DNA of 64,000 nt, from assembly GCA_022844125.1 (NCBI GenBank), contig JALHMI010000008.1, positions 248,001 to 312,000 of the forward strand. The letters are read 5' to 3'. Positions 1 to 9,383 of the stretch are shown piece after piece. Source of the DNA: Pirellulales bacterium. Its GTDB lineage: Bacteria > Planctomycetota > Planctomycetia > Pirellulales > PALSA-1355. The notes below the pieces were generated by a model, which was given only the letters and a program-made list of their open reading frames with translations, did no database searches and had not been told where the DNA came from. The translations under genes and the position numbers were made by a program. How positions within the stretch are numbered: the first letter of the stretch is position 1; each line of letters starts with the position of its first letter.

Positions 1-75
1 GGAGTCGATTGGCAGATGAAAGTCAAAGACGCCCGCGGTAAACTCAAGTCCCTCTACCCGAAAATCAGGGTGTGA
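1..75 (+). CDS. C-terminal tail of a transposase (partial, probably IS630-like)
   Basis: The first 75 bases read through to a TGA stop in frame 1 and encode 24 residues ending in the segment DARGKLKSLYPKIRV. This resembles, from memory, the extreme C-terminus of planctomycete IS630-family DDE transposases, where a DAR-x-KLK-x-LYP-like tail is common. Nothing of the catalytic domain is visible because the gene begins outside the window. The next 86 bases hold no gene, so the end of the element should lie there, before the sulfatase stop at 162. Family assignment rests on a short tail only and could be wrong. Confidence 0.4.
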   Translation, partial: GVDWQMKVKDARGKLKSLYPKIRV

Positions 76-161
76 CAGGGCACTAGAGGCATTCTCAATT
101 ATGCTCTCTCGGTACCGAAAATGCCCAGCAACTTGTTACCGTGTTTGTCGTTACCGGGCGG

Positions 162-1976
162 TCAATCCGCAGGTTGAGGCAACAGCCGCACCGAGCGCAA
201 ATCCATCACCGCCGCGCCCGGCTTGGTGCGCGGCTTAACTGTGAGCGTGTAGCGGCCAGGTTCAGCGATCTTCACGCTGCCGATCGTGCGCGGAGTAAAC
301 TTTTGGAAACCGCCAGTCTCTTCGACGGTCATCGACAGCTTTTGATCGGCAACCTCGACGTCAACCTGGCTGCCGCCGCTGCCGGCGCCGCAGCCTTGCA
401 AAAGTTCCACTGCGAACTCGCCGGGTGTCGTGACAACGAACTCCCAACTGGCCCAGTCGTCCTGACGAACCCAAAAGCCGAGCGTGTCCTTGTGCGGCAA
501 CGGTTCGTAGCGAAGCATGATGCCGTGAACGTCAGCTGTCTCGGCTGCCAGCGTGATCGAGCCATCCGCGGCCTGTTCGTTTGGCACGAAGCCGGGACTC
601 GGCGTCGGCATCTGGGCGTCGACCTGTTTGAGCCAACTGGCCAGCTTCGCGGCGAGCCGCTGGGCGACTTCCGGCTCGCGGTCGACAAGGTTTTGCGATT
701 CGCTGACGTCGGTGGCCAAGTGGAACAGCTCCCGGCGGCCCGAGTCGTAATACTCGATGAGCTTGTAGTCACCGTCGCGAATGGCGCCGCCGGCGCGGCC
801 GCCTTGCGGGCTGTAGTGGGGATAATGCCAGTACAAGATATCGCGCGGCGGGATGTTTTGGCCTGCGAGCAGTGGCACGATGCTGACGCCGTCAAGTGGA
901 TCGCTTACCGGGACCTCGCACGCGGCACAGATCGTGGACGCCAGGTCCATCGTGATTGTCGGCACGTCGCAGGTCGAGCCCGGCGCCGCATCTCCCGGCC
1001 AGCGAACGATCAGCGGAACGCGAATCCCGCCTTCGTAGAGATAGCCCTTGCCTTCGCGCAGCGGCGCGTTATTTGTGGCCGGAAGGTTCGTCGGCTGGCC
1101 GCTGGTGGCGAGGCCGCCATTGTCGGACGTGAAAATCACGAGCGTATTGTCCGCGAATTTCAGTTCATCGAGTTTCGCCAGCACCCGGCCAACGCTCTTG
1201 TCCATGGCATCGACAAGGCCTGCGAAGACGGGATTGCGCTGCAGCCCCGGCGGTTTGATCGCCGCATAACGAGCGATGGCCTCCGCTTGGGCCTGGATCG
1301 GCGTGTGTACGGCATAGTGCGACAGATACAGAAAGAACGGCCGCTCGGCGCTCTGCTGCTCGAGGAACTTTTCGGCTTCGGTGGTCAGCCGCTCGGTAAT
1401 GAATTCGCCGTCGGGCGGGTTTTCGAGTCCCGGGAGCTGCCGGCCGTCTTTCAGGTATGGAGCAAAGTGGCTCAACACGCTGCCGCGTTCGAAGCCTCCC
1501 CTCGCGATCTCAAAGCCATGTCGCTGGGGCTCGAAGCCCGCCGCGCCCAGATGCCACTTTCCAATCGCGGCGGTTACGTAGCCGGCGCCTTTCAAGCGTT
1601 CGGCAATCGTGACGGTTTCCAGCGGTAGCTCCTGATGGAACTCCGGGCGCAAGAGCTTGTGCTTGCGAGGATTGACTTCGCCGGGAATGAAGTCCGTCAG
1701 ATGCAAGCGCGCGGGATATAGCCCCGTGAGCAGCGCGGCACGCGTGGGTGAGCAGACGGGGCATGCCGAGTAGGCTTGCGTGAAGCGCATTCCCTGGGCG
1801 GCCAGTCGGTCGATGTTCGGCGTCTGGTAGTACTTCGATCCGGTGCAGCCTAGATCCGTTGCGCCCAGATCGTCCATCATGATGAAGACGATGTTGGGTC
1901 TCCCAGCATCGGCCGCCGAGGCGAGACCGGACAACAGGGGCAGAATCACCAGTGCCGGAATGCAGATTTGCAACAT
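162..1976 (-). CDS. Secreted arylsulfatase-type sulfatase
   Basis: A 604-residue sulfatase predicted to hydrolyse sulfate esters, probably of sulfated polysaccharides, outside the cytoplasm. Residues 1-22 form a signal peptide ending in a typical Ala cleavage site. The metal-binding start of the fold is seen as NIVFIMMDD (residues 28-36). The sulfatase signature CSPTR (75-79) followed by AALLTG supplies the Cys75 that must be converted to formylglycine. HTP and TSDNGG motifs follow at mid-length. After the catalytic domain, about 120 C-terminal residues form a separate beta-rich domain (containing DDWASWEF and a GRYTLTV motif) of carbohydrate-binding type. Planctomycetes carry many such enzymes. 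The exact substrate cannot be read from sequence. It stands alone and faces away from the next gene. Confidence 0.93.
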   Translation of the reverse strand: MLQICIPALVILPLLSGLASAADAGRPNIVFIMMDDLGATDLGCTGSKYYQTPNIDRLAAQGMRFTQAYSACPVCSPTRAALLTGLYPARLHLTDFIPGEVNPRKHKLLRPEFHQELPLETVTIAERLKGAGYVTAAIGKWHLGAAGFEPQRHGFEIARGGFERGSVLSHFAPYLKDGRQLPGLENPPDGEFITERLTTEAEKFLEQQSAERPFFLYLSHYAVHTPIQAQAEAIARYAAIKPPGLQRNPVFAGLVDAMDKSVGRVLAKLDELKFADNTLVIFTSDNGGLATSGQPTNLPATNNAPLREGKGYLYEGGIRVPLIVRWPGDAAPGSTCDVPTITMDLASTICAACEVPVSDPLDGVSIVPLLAGQNIPPRDILYWHYPHYSPQGGRAGGAIRDGDYKLIEYYDSGRRELFHLATDVSESQNLVDREPEVAQRLAAKLASWLKQVDAQMPTPSPGFVPNEQAADGSITLAAETADVHGIMLRYEPLPHKDTLGFWVRQDDWASWEFVVTTPGEFAVELLQGCGAGSGGSQVDVEVADQKLSMTVEETGGFQKFTPRTIGSVKIAEPGRYTLTVKPRTKPGAAVMDLRSVRLLPQPAD

Positions 1977-2271
1977 GAAGAGAGCGCCAGGTTAAGCGGA
2001 AAGACTAGAAGCAGAGCATCCGATGAGCCCCAGTCTAGCCGGCGAGTTGCCGGGTTTCACGTCCACGGTTCGGCTGTGCGGTTAAGCCCGGCGGATTTTG
2101 CGGGCTGAAGGGGCCGCTTGGATCGTAGGATCAGCCGGCGACGCGTGAATCTGTTGTGAATTTCCCCGTCGAGCGAGTACCATCGAAGTTACGGTCGCGC
2201 GGGCCACATGACTCGCGGCGGCACTCTCAATCACCCCTCGGCCATTCACTCAGCAGCCAGCGGAGCCCGAC

Positions 2272-3540
2272 GTGCAATACGACGTAATCATTGTCGGTTC
2301 GGGTCCGGCTGGCAGTTCGACGGCGCTGCACCTGGCGCATTTGAATCCGCGGCTTGCGGAGCGAACGCTGGTGATCGAGCGCGACAAGCATCCGCGGCAC
2401 AAGCTGTGTGGCGGTGGATGCGTGCCCGAGGTGGAGGTGATTCTCTCGCGGCTGGGGCTCGACTATCGCGAGGTGCCGCACGTCGACGTGGACTGGGCCT
2501 GGCTGACGTTTCGCGGCCGCGGGTTTCCACTGCGGTTCAATCGCGACTTTGCCTTCCGCGTGGTGCGCCGCAACGAGTTTGACGGCTGGCTGGCCGATCA
2601 GGTGCGCCGCCGCGGCATCGAGATTAAAGAAGAAACGCGGGTCACGAAGCTCGAACGCACCGACGAGGGCGTTGCCGTGCACACGACGCGCGGCGTATTT
2701 CATGGACGCGTCGTCGTGGGCGCGGATGGCACCAGCGGAATGGTGCGCCGGTTGGTTCCCGAAGGAGATCACCCTGCGCCGCTCGCCCGGCTTGTGGAGT
2801 TGGTCACTCCGGCCGATCCTCCGCACGTGCGTTCCACCGTGAAGGATGACGACGCGATTCTGGATTTCACCTACATGCCCGAAGGCGTGCAGGGTTACGT
2901 CTGGAGCTTTCCGACGAAGATCGCTGGGCTGCGAATGCGCAATTGGGGCGTGTACGACAGCCGCACCGTGCCGCGCAAGAGTGTCGGTTCGCTGCGCCCC
3001 GTGGCGGCCGACTGGATGGAGAAGGCCGGCTACCGGCTGGACGACTATCATCTCGAAGGGCATCCGATTCGGCTGTTCGAGCCGAGGGCCCGTTTTGCCG
3101 CGCCGAACGTGGTGCTGGCGGGCGACGCAGCCGGTGTGGACGCGACGTTCGGCGAAGGTATCAGCCCCGCGCTGGCATATGGGGAGCTCGCCGCCCGCGC
3201 AATCGGCGATGCTTTCGAGCGGAACGATTTCTCGTTTGGCAGTTATGGCAAGAGTGTGCTCGCCAGTCCCGTGGGGCGCTCGCTCAGCCGGCGAACCCAT
3301 GCAGCGAGGCTGCTCAACCGGATGTCGAATCCGTTCGTGCAGAAGCTGATCTGGTGGCGGATGGCGCCAGTCGCGCGGTGGTATATCACGAAGGTGCTCT
3401 TCAATTGGGGGCCGCAGGTGAAGCCCCTGCCGGCGCTGCACATTCGGCCGGAAGCCGTGCCCACAGGCGCGGAGAAAGCCGCCGAGGCCATTCCCGCGCC
3501 CCATGCCCGGCCGGCCGCGGTGCGCAGCGAGCGGGACTAA
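2272..3540 (+). CDS. Geranylgeranyl-reductase-family FAD-dependent oxidoreductase
   Basis: A 422-residue flavoprotein with an N-terminal Rossmann FAD motif (VGSGPAGSSTA, residues 8-18), the family signature CGGGCVPE near residue 46, and a second FAD-binding motif GDAAGVDATFGEGI near residue 284. This arrangement is typical of the geranylgeranyl reductase / FixC-like family, which reduces isoprenoid chains or acts as a lipid or quinone dehydrogenase. The start is GTG with a GGAG ribosome-binding site a few bases upstream. The last 25 or so residues are Ala/Pro-rich and probably disordered. It heads a same-strand run with an SDR enzyme, 6-phosphogluconolactonase and adenine deaminase. The substrate is not determined; isoprenoid or menaquinone side-chain reduction is the best guess. 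Confidence 0.85.
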   Translation: MQYDVIIVGSGPAGSSTALHLAHLNPRLAERTLVIERDKHPRHKLCGGGCVPEVEVILSRLGLDYREVPHVDVDWAWLTFRGRGFPLRFNRDFAFRVVRRNEFDGWLADQVRRRGIEIKEETRVTKLERTDEGVAVHTTRGVFHGRVVVGADGTSGMVRRLVPEGDHPAPLARLVELVTPADPPHVRSTVKDDDAILDFTYMPEGVQGYVWSFPTKIAGLRMRNWGVYDSRTVPRKSVGSLRPVAADWMEKAGYRLDDYHLEGHPIRLFEPRARFAAPNVVLAGDAAGVDATFGEGISPALAYGELAARAIGDAFERNDFSFGSYGKSVLASPVGRSLSRRTHAARLLNRMSNPFVQKLIWWRMAPVARWYITKVLFNWGPQVKPLPALHIRPEAVPTGAEKAAEAIPAPHARPAAVRSERD

Positions 3541-3677
3541 ACGCCAGCAGCGCGTCCGCTGGCAAAGCTAGCGCGGGCGATGCGGCATTGCTTCGCGGGC
3601 AGATTCAAGTGTTCAGGCAAACCATGCCGACTGCACTTGATAGCGAAAACTCTTGGCTACTGCTGTGTCTCTGCCCC

Positions 3678-4526
3678 ATGCGCGAACTTCGGGATCGGTT
3701 GGCCCTCGTCACGGGAGCCGCTTCAGGGATTGGCCGTGCGCTCGCCCTGGAGCTGGCCGATCGCGATGCGCGCCTGCTGCTGGCCGACATCGACGCGGCG
3801 GGCCTGGCCGAAACTGCTGCCCAAGCGCAAGCGCGCGGGGCGGATGTGCGAACCCAGGTGGTCGACTTGGCCGATCGCGAGCAAGTACTCGGGCTAGCTC
3901 GATTGGCCAGCGGTCTGCCCGGCGGCATCGACATCCTGATCAACAACGCGGGGATTGCCTACTACGGCACCACGCATGAAATGACGGCCGAACAGCTCGA
4001 GCGGGTGCTGGCCGTGAATCTGCTCGCGCCGGTGGTGTTGACGCACGAACTGCTGCCGGCGCTGCTGGCCAAGGCCAGCTCGCACATCGTGAATGTCAGC
4101 AGCGTGGCCGGCCTGGTTGGCGTGACTCGGCTCTCGGCCTACAACGCCACGAAGTTCGCCCTGCTGGGGTTCTCGGAATCTCTGCGGGCGGAGTACTCTT
4201 CGCGCGGATTGGGCGTAACGACGATTTGCCCGGGACTCGTGCGAACCAGGATCTTCGAAGTGGCGCTCAGTTCGCCGGGGCGACGGGCGCCGCGGTTTCC
4301 TCGCTGGCTGACACATTCGGCCGAGCGGGTGGCGAGGCGGGCTGTTCGCGCGATCGAGCGCAACCACGGTCTCGTCGTCGTGGGCGCCTGGCCACGCGTG
4401 ATCTGGTGGCTGAAGCGACTTGCGCCCAGCTTGTTTGTGCGACTGCAAGGCATTCGCCGCGTGCGCAGGCAGTCCAGCGACGGCGATGCGCCGACGTGCC
4501 AGCCCGATCAGCGCCGGGCCGCGTAA
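3678..4526 (+). CDS. Short-chain dehydrogenase/reductase (SDR)
   Basis: A 282-residue classical SDR. It has the NAD(P)-binding motif TGAASGIG near the N-terminus, the NNAG motif, a catalytic Ser in NVSSVAG and the YNATK (YxxxK) active site, followed by PGLVRT. The C-terminal 50 residues are basic and include a Trp/Leu-rich stretch (RVIWWLKRL), as in SDRs associated with membranes and acting on lipid-like substrates. The ATG at 3678 gives a normal SDR N-terminus; an in-frame ATG at 3624 would add 18 residues with no similarity. It lies 137 bases after the geranylgeranyl-reductase-like gene and could share its transcript. The specific alcohol/ketone substrate is unknown. Confidence 0.88.
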   Translation: MRELRDRLALVTGAASGIGRALALELADRDARLLLADIDAAGLAETAAQAQARGADVRTQVVDLADREQVLGLARLASGLPGGIDILINNAGIAYYGTTHEMTAEQLERVLAVNLLAPVVLTHELLPALLAKASSHIVNVSSVAGLVGVTRLSAYNATKFALLGFSESLRAEYSSRGLGVTTICPGLVRTRIFEVALSSPGRRAPRFPRWLTHSAERVARRAVRAIERNHGLVVVGAWPRVIWWLKRLAPSLFVRLQGIRRVRRQSSDGDAPTCQPDQRRAA

Positions 4527-4599
4527 GCATTCGTCATCCCGCCGCCGGCCGCGCGCACCATGGTTGACGCTTCGCCCCTTTCGGGAGTAGCCTGTCGAC

Positions 4600-5370
4600 A
4601 TGGCTGCTTCGAACTACGAACTCAAGGTCTGCGCCGGTCCCGACGAACTGGCCGCCAAGAGCGCGCTGGCGATTGCACGCACGGCCTCCGAGTGCATTCG
4701 ACACCGGGGCACGTTCACGCTGGTGCTCGCCGGCGGGTCGACGCCCCGGCGGACGTACGAGCTGTTGGCCCGCGGCGAAGGGGAGCACAGCATCGACTGG
4801 TCGCGGGTGTTTCTGTTCTTTGGCGACGAGCGATTCGTGCCACACGACGATCCGCGAAGCAACTATAGACTCGCCCACGACACGCTGCTTTCGATCGCGC
4901 CAATCGGTGGTGAGCAGGTGCTGGCCGTGGATACGGCGCTGCCGACGCCGGCGGCGAGCGCGGCGGACTACTCCGATCGCGTGGCCAAGTTCTTCGCCCA
5001 GCCGCGCGGCACGCTGCCCGCGTTCGATATGGTCCTGCTGGGGCTCGGCGACGATGGACACACGGCGTCGCTATTCCCAGGAGCCGCGGCGCTAAAGGTG
5101 CACGACCAGATTGCGACCTGGAGCCCGCCGGGAGTGTTGCCGCCGCCGGTGGATCGAATCACGCTGACAATGCCCGTGCTGAACGCCGCACACCAGGTGC
5201 TGTTTCTGGTCTCGGGGGCCGGCAAGGCTGACGTCCTGGCGGAAGTGCTTTCGGGGAAGGCCAGGATCGAGGACCATCCGGCGGCGGGCGTGCATCCGAA
5301 GGCGGGACGCGTGAGCTGGCTGGTCGATCAAGAAGCCGCGGCTAGATTGCCCCAGAAAACCAGCGAGTAG
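4600..5370 (+). CDS. pgl: 6-phosphogluconolactonase
   Basis: A 256-residue protein of the DevB/Pgl type that hydrolyses 6-phosphoglucono-1,5-lactone to 6-phosphogluconate in the oxidative pentose phosphate pathway (cytoplasmic). The family motifs are clear: LAGGSTPRRTYELL (residues about 43-56), FFGDERFVPHDDPRSN, the GLGDDGHTASLFPG signature with the catalytic His, and RITLTMPVLNAA. Length is normal. It is followed after only 8 bases by adenine deaminase on the same strand, so the two are probably co-transcribed. No glucose-6-phosphate dehydrogenase gene is nearby in this window. Confidence 0.95.
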   Translation: MAASNYELKVCAGPDELAAKSALAIARTASECIRHRGTFTLVLAGGSTPRRTYELLARGEGEHSIDWSRVFLFFGDERFVPHDDPRSNYRLAHDTLLSIAPIGGEQVLAVDTALPTPAASAADYSDRVAKFFAQPRGTLPAFDMVLLGLGDDGHTASLFPGAAALKVHDQIATWSPPGVLPPPVDRITLTMPVLNAAHQVLFLVSGAGKADVLAEVLSGKARIEDHPAAGVHPKAGRVSWLVDQEAAARLPQKTSE

Positions 5371-5378
5371 GATTCAGC

Positions 5379-6998
5379 ATGTCGGACGTTCGCATCTCGG
5401 GGCATCTCGTTGATGTTGTCAGTGGCCAGGTTCGCGATGGTTCGGTGATCGTGCGCGAAGGCAAAATCGCGGGCATCAAAGAACATCCGGTGCCGCACGG
5501 GCCGTTTATTCTCCCAGGCTTCGTCGACAGCCACATCCACATCGAAAGCAGCATGATGCCGCCGGCCTCGTTCGCCCAGGTAGCCGTGCGGTTTGGCACC
5601 GTGGCAACGGTTTCCGACCCGCACGAGATCGCCAACGTGCTGGGTGCACCGGGCATCGACTACATGCTCGAGAGTGCCCGGCAGACGCCGCTCAAGTTCC
5701 ATCTCGGCTGCCCCTCGTGCGTGCCCGCCACGAGTTTCGAGACGGCGGGCGCCACGCTCGACTCCAAAGAGGTCGCCGAACTGCTCGCGCGACCGGAGAT
5801 TGGATACCTGAGCGAGATGATGAATTATCCGGGCGTGCTGCACGGCGATCCTGAGGTGCTGGCCAAGATCGCGGCGGCGCATGCGCTGAAAAAGCCTGTC
5901 GACGGACACGCGCCGGGGCTCAAGGGGGAGGATGCCCGGCGCTACGCGTCCGCTGGGATTACAACCGACCACGAGTGTTTCACGCTCGAAGAGGCGCTTG
6001 ATAAGATCGCCTGCGGGATGAAGATTCTGATTCGCGAAGGCTCGGCCGCCCGGAACTACGAAGCCCTCAAGAGCCTGCTTGCGACACACCCAGCCTCGTG
6101 CATGCTGTGCAGCGACGACAAGCATCCGGACGATCTGCTCGAGGGGCATATCGACGGGCTGGTGCGCCGCGCCGTGGCCGATGGATTCCCCGTGATGAAC
6201 GTGCTGCGCGCGGCCTGCCTGCATCCGGTCGAGCACTACAAGCTGCCGGTGGGGCTGCTCCGGGTGGGCGATCCGGCGGACTTCATCGTCGTCGATGATC
6301 TCACTTCGTTCCGGGTGCAGGAGACCTGGATCGATGGGGTGCGCGTCTACGGCGACAGAGCGTCGTCGTTCGACTGGTTGCCGCCGCAGACGCCGAACCA
6401 GTTCGAGTGTTCGCCGAAGCGGGCGGAAGAGTTCGCCGCGCGCGACGAAGCCCGCTATCGCGAGGCGATCGTGGCGATCGACAAGCAGATCGTCACCGAG
6501 CGCGAACAGGTGACGCTGCCGGTGCAGGACGGCCTGCTACAGCCGGACCTGGCGGCGGATGTGCTGAAGATCGCGGTGGTCAACCGGTATCGCGATACCC
6601 CGCCAGCCGTGGCGTTCGTGAAGAACGTGGGACTGAAGCGAGGGGCGATCGCCTCGACCGTGGCGCACGACTCGCACAACATCATTGCCGTGGGCGTGAG
6701 CGATGCGATGCTGGCCAAGGCGGTGAACGCCCTGGTCGCGGCACGGGGCGGCGTGTGTTACGTCGACGAAGACACCGAAGCCGTGCTGCCGCTGCCGATT
6801 GCCGGGCTGATGAGCGAACTCCCGCCTGAGGAAATTGCAGCCCGCTACGCCCGGATTGACCGTCTTGCGAAAGAGGCCGGCGCCACCTTGACCGCGCCAT
6901 TCATGACGCTGTCGTTCCTGGCGCTGCTCGTGATCCCGAAGCTCAAGCTGAGCGATCTGGGACTGTTCGATGCAGAGCGGTTTGCGTTTGTGGAGTGA
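5379..6998 (+). CDS. ade: Adenine deaminase
   Basis: A 539-residue metal-dependent amidohydrolase predicted to convert adenine to hypoxanthine and ammonia in purine salvage. Diagnostic segments are FVDSHIHIESSMM (N-terminal HxH metal site), SDPHEIANVLG, CSDDKHPDDLL (metal-binding Asp region) and the C-terminal adenine-deaminase domain with HDSHNIIAVGVSD. Length and domain order match the bacterial AdeC family. It is the last gene of the rightward run that includes 6-phosphogluconolactonase 8 bases upstream. A large palindrome lies 32 bases after its stop and may end the transcript. Confidence 0.94.
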   Translation: MSDVRISGHLVDVVSGQVRDGSVIVREGKIAGIKEHPVPHGPFILPGFVDSHIHIESSMMPPASFAQVAVRFGTVATVSDPHEIANVLGAPGIDYMLESARQTPLKFHLGCPSCVPATSFETAGATLDSKEVAELLARPEIGYLSEMMNYPGVLHGDPEVLAKIAAAHALKKPVDGHAPGLKGEDARRYASAGITTDHECFTLEEALDKIACGMKILIREGSAARNYEALKSLLATHPASCMLCSDDKHPDDLLEGHIDGLVRRAVADGFPVMNVLRAACLHPVEHYKLPVGLLRVGDPADFIVVDDLTSFRVQETWIDGVRVYGDRASSFDWLPPQTPNQFECSPKRAEEFAARDEARYREAIVAIDKQIVTEREQVTLPVQDGLLQPDLAADVLKIAVVNRYRDTPPAVAFVKNVGLKRGAIASTVAHDSHNIIAVGVSDAMLAKAVNALVAARGGVCYVDEDTEAVLPLPIAGLMSELPPEEIAARYARIDRLAKEAGATLTAPFMTLSFLALLVIPKLKLSDLGLFDAERFAFVE

Positions 6999-7029
6999 AG
7001 AGGCATAGTTCGTCAGTTATCGCTTCTCG

Positions 7030-7114
7030 GTCTTCGGCCGTAGGCCGGCAACATGTCAGCCTTGGGCAACGCCCAAGGAGTCGGGCTGACATGTTGCACG
7101 CCTGCGGCGTAAGT
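7030..7114. repeat. Large imperfect palindrome (nested inverted repeats)
   Basis: A perfect 14-bp inverted repeat (7048-7061 with 7084-7097) encloses a second perfect 7-bp stem (7061-7067 with 7071-7077, loop AAC). The outer flanks continue the symmetry imperfectly out to about 7030 and 7114. It lies between adenine deaminase and the next gene, so it could act as a terminator or as an interspersed palindromic element. There is no T-tract immediately after it, which argues against a simple intrinsic terminator. Confidence 0.65.
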
Positions 7115-7220
7115 AAGGCGAGCCGACCATACCATCGACCAGCAAGGTTGAACCGCAGCGCGGCCACCCAAGGCACACGACGAAGAATCGCGTGCCTCCT
7201 CGGCGTGGTATCATTCCTGG

Positions 7221-7607
7221 ATGATCACAAGTCCAGAGACGCCGCGAAAACGCTCATTTCGGTTCGGCTTGCGATGGATGTTGATCGCGGTCGCACTGTG
7301 CGCGATCGGACTGACGATCGGGTCGCAGTGGCTGGTCGTCCACCGTCGTCACAGTGTCCTGCATGCGCTCCGAGCAGATCCCCGCGTTCTCGATGTCTCG
7401 ATGGAGAGCGACTACTTGCACGGCGCGGAACGCCTAAAAGATCGTGGCTTCCTCATGCCGACAGTTCGTCGTTGGCTAGGCGACGAAGGCGTACTATCCG
7501 TCACGATCGCCGGAGAGCCGACCCCTGAGGAGCAAGAGCGAATCAAAGACGATTTTCCGGAAGCGGTGATAAAGGCCGGACCGCGAGCCGGAATAGGGAT
7601 GTTTTGA
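7221..7607 (+). CDS. Small single-pass membrane protein, function unknown
   Basis: A 128-residue protein. Residues 1-17 are basic (PRKRSFRFGLRW) and are followed by one hydrophobic segment (about residues 18-36, MLIAVALCAIGLTIGSQWL) and a mostly polar remainder. The basic RFxLRWxL start before a single membrane helix is common in planctomycete membrane proteins of unknown role. The topology suggests a short cytoplasmic tail and an external domain. The downstream half (PTVRRWLGDEGVLSVTIAG) has predicted alpha/beta character but no family I recognise. It converges on the multi-pass protein at 7642. Confidence 0.6.
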   Translation: MITSPETPRKRSFRFGLRWMLIAVALCAIGLTIGSQWLVVHRRHSVLHALRADPRVLDVSMESDYLHGAERLKDRGFLMPTVRRWLGDEGVLSVTIAGEPTPEEQERIKDDFPEAVIKAGPRAGIGMF

Positions 7608-7641
7608 GTCGAGGTTCGCGACGCTATTCTGATGCCGCTTG

Positions 7642-8964
7642 TTAGCGCGTGGCGCCGAAGCCGAAGAGCATCAGCCCGAACGAGAAGGCGGCGATAATCG
7701 GCCCCCCTAGAACAATTGCGCTCGCAATCGCAAACTGCAGTGCGGCAAACTGCGCGATATCGACGCGCGGTAACTGTTGCAAGCAGGGCATGGGGCGCGA
7801 TCGCTGCCATGCCAGTGTGAATCCCCAGATCGCCGTTGCGAACATCATTAACGAATCGGGCAGGGTCAATACATACAGGAAGTCCACCCAATCGGGAACG
7901 AACGAAAGCTGCTCCAGTTTGACCAGTTGGTAGATGATGCCGGCGGTAGCTGCGAGTCCGACGGCCAGGGCGCCGGCGACTCGCTCATGAAATAAACTTG
8001 CGCCCGGCGGCGATTCGAGCTGTGGACTGCTTGCAGAAAAAGTCGGCTCCGAGGGCTTGGCTGTCAGCCGAAATGCGAACCAGGTGGCGAATAGTGCAAC
8101 CAGAAATATGGTCACTACGGTCGGCGGCCAAGGGGGCGCCATGATCGATTGCTCAAAGTGAGGCGAGAGCGCGTGCAGCCCCGGTCCTGCGAGCCAGGTA
8201 ATCAAGGAGCACTCAGCAAGCACCAAGACCCCGAGCGCCGTCGTCAGGACCAGCCGCCACCTGCGGACTTGCCACTTCTGCACGCAACCCGCAATCAGCG
8301 CGAGATGCATGAGGCACAGGGGCAGGCCAAAGCTGGCGCCTAGTGCAAAGAACTGCGCGCTGCGTGCCACATTGACTGGTTGTGGCCGGTGGTGAGTTGC
8401 CGCATCCACGCCGTTGAGCGCGACATATACCAGGAGCCACACCAGGAGACCGTTACACCAGTAGGCGATCAGGGCAACCGGCAAGCACACGATCGCGGCA
8501 AGTGTAAACAGTCGCCTCTGCGTCGGCTGCCGGTGGGAGGCACGCCGTCGGGACTGCCCCAGGCCGATGGCAATTTGCATGCTCAGCAAGATGAGCATGA
8601 AGGAAATTGTGTTTAGACTAAAAAGCAGGTCCAGGTGCGACCAATCCTCGTCCCCGTAATCGACCCACTCGGCGGCTGTGTAGTATCGCACTACGATTCC
8701 AGTCGCCAGGCCTCCCACGGTCATTGCCATCAGCAAAGCAAACACCGTGGCGGACGGCCGGTCCTCGGGAGCGAGCTGCTGGCGCGCCTTGAGAGTCGCG
8801 GGCAATCGGCGAAGCAGGCTGCTGGCCAATGCGGCGCCTATGGCCACGAGGACGAAGTCAACCGCGCCACCCTGCGGCAAGCGGGCAACGGCCAGGCCGC
8901 AGCCGATTGCCACTGTCGCGAGCAGAATCTGGCCGATCGTGTAGCGTGGCACGGACGGTCTCAC
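7642..8964 (-). CDS. Multi-pass membrane protein, function unknown
   Basis: A 440-residue integral membrane protein with roughly ten to twelve hydrophobic segments, for example residues about 8-26, 33-49, 94-112 and 125-142, with more in the C-terminal half. No catalytic or transport motif is recognisable. The start at 8964 gives a short polar N-terminus followed directly by the first helix (YTIGQILLATVAIGCGLAVA), an opening often seen in planctomycete membrane proteins of unknown role. It lies just upstream of the right end of the small secreted-protein gene on the same strand. A role as a sensor or membrane scaffold would be a guess. Confidence 0.7.
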   Translation of the reverse strand: MRPSVPRYTIGQILLATVAIGCGLAVARLPQGGAVDFVLVAIGAALASSLLRRLPATLKARQQLAPEDRPSATVFALLMAMTVGGLATGIVVRYYTAAEWVDYGDEDWSHLDLLFSLNTISFMLILLSMQIAIGLGQSRRRASHRQPTQRRLFTLAAIVCLPVALIAYWCNGLLVWLLVYVALNGVDAATHHRPQPVNVARSAQFFALGASFGLPLCLMHLALIAGCVQKWQVRRWRLVLTTALGVLVLAECSLITWLAGPGLHALSPHFEQSIMAPPWPPTVVTIFLVALFATWFAFRLTAKPSEPTFSASSPQLESPPGASLFHERVAGALAVGLAATAGIIYQLVKLEQLSFVPDWVDFLYVLTLPDSLMMFATAIWGFTLAWQRSRPMPCLQQLPRVDIAQFAALQFAIASAIVLGGPIIAAFSFGLMLFGFGATR

Positions 8965-9028
8965 TATGTCCTGGAGTCGATTGTCTCCAGAATACCACGA
9001 TCAGCGATTGCGAACCGCTAGGGCCGCA

Positions 9029-9364
9029 CTATTCGAGCGGCGGATTCTCCTGCCGGAACCGCGCTGGCAATTCGCTCGGATCGAGCGGCATGATCGCGTT
9101 GACGCGCGAAAGGTTGACCAGCATTGAAATCGCCTCGGGACCGGCCGAGGGCCGAGCATGCTCGAGAATCTCCGCACGAACCCACTGATGATCGACGAGC
9201 TCGTGAACCACGATCTCGAAGTCTTCGCCGTGCACGATGCATCGATAGCGATGGCCCACTGTGAGGAACGCGTCCTCATTTTGCTGCGGCGAACTGGCGC
9301 CGATGAGCGAGGTGGACGTAAGCACAACGACACCAATCGCGACGAGACCGAATTTTCTGTTCAT
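9029..9364 (-). CDS. Small secreted protein, function unknown
   Basis: A 111-residue protein with an N-terminal signal peptide (MNRKFGLVAIGVVVLTSTSLIGA, residues 1-23). The mature part is about 88 residues, acidic, and contains a compact hydrophobic-polar pattern (HRYRCIVHGEDFEIVVHEL) suggesting a small beta-sheet domain. There is one cysteine after the signal, so no disulfide is expected within the monomer. It sits 19 bases downstream of the DUF900-type hydrolase on the same strand and could be co-transcribed with it. I do not recognise a family. Confidence 0.65.
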   Translation of the reverse strand: MNRKFGLVAIGVVVLTSTSLIGASSPQQNEDAFLTVGHRYRCIVHGEDFEIVVHELVDHQWVRAEILEHARPSAGPEAISMLVNLSRVNAIMPLDPSELPARFRQENPPLE

Positions 9365-9383
9365 CGAGCGCTCTCCTGGTTTG

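Noticed and set aside
2227-3504. A 425-residue minus-strand open frame
   Set aside because: It lies opposite the geranylgeranyl-reductase-like gene, whose FAD motifs are unmistakable.
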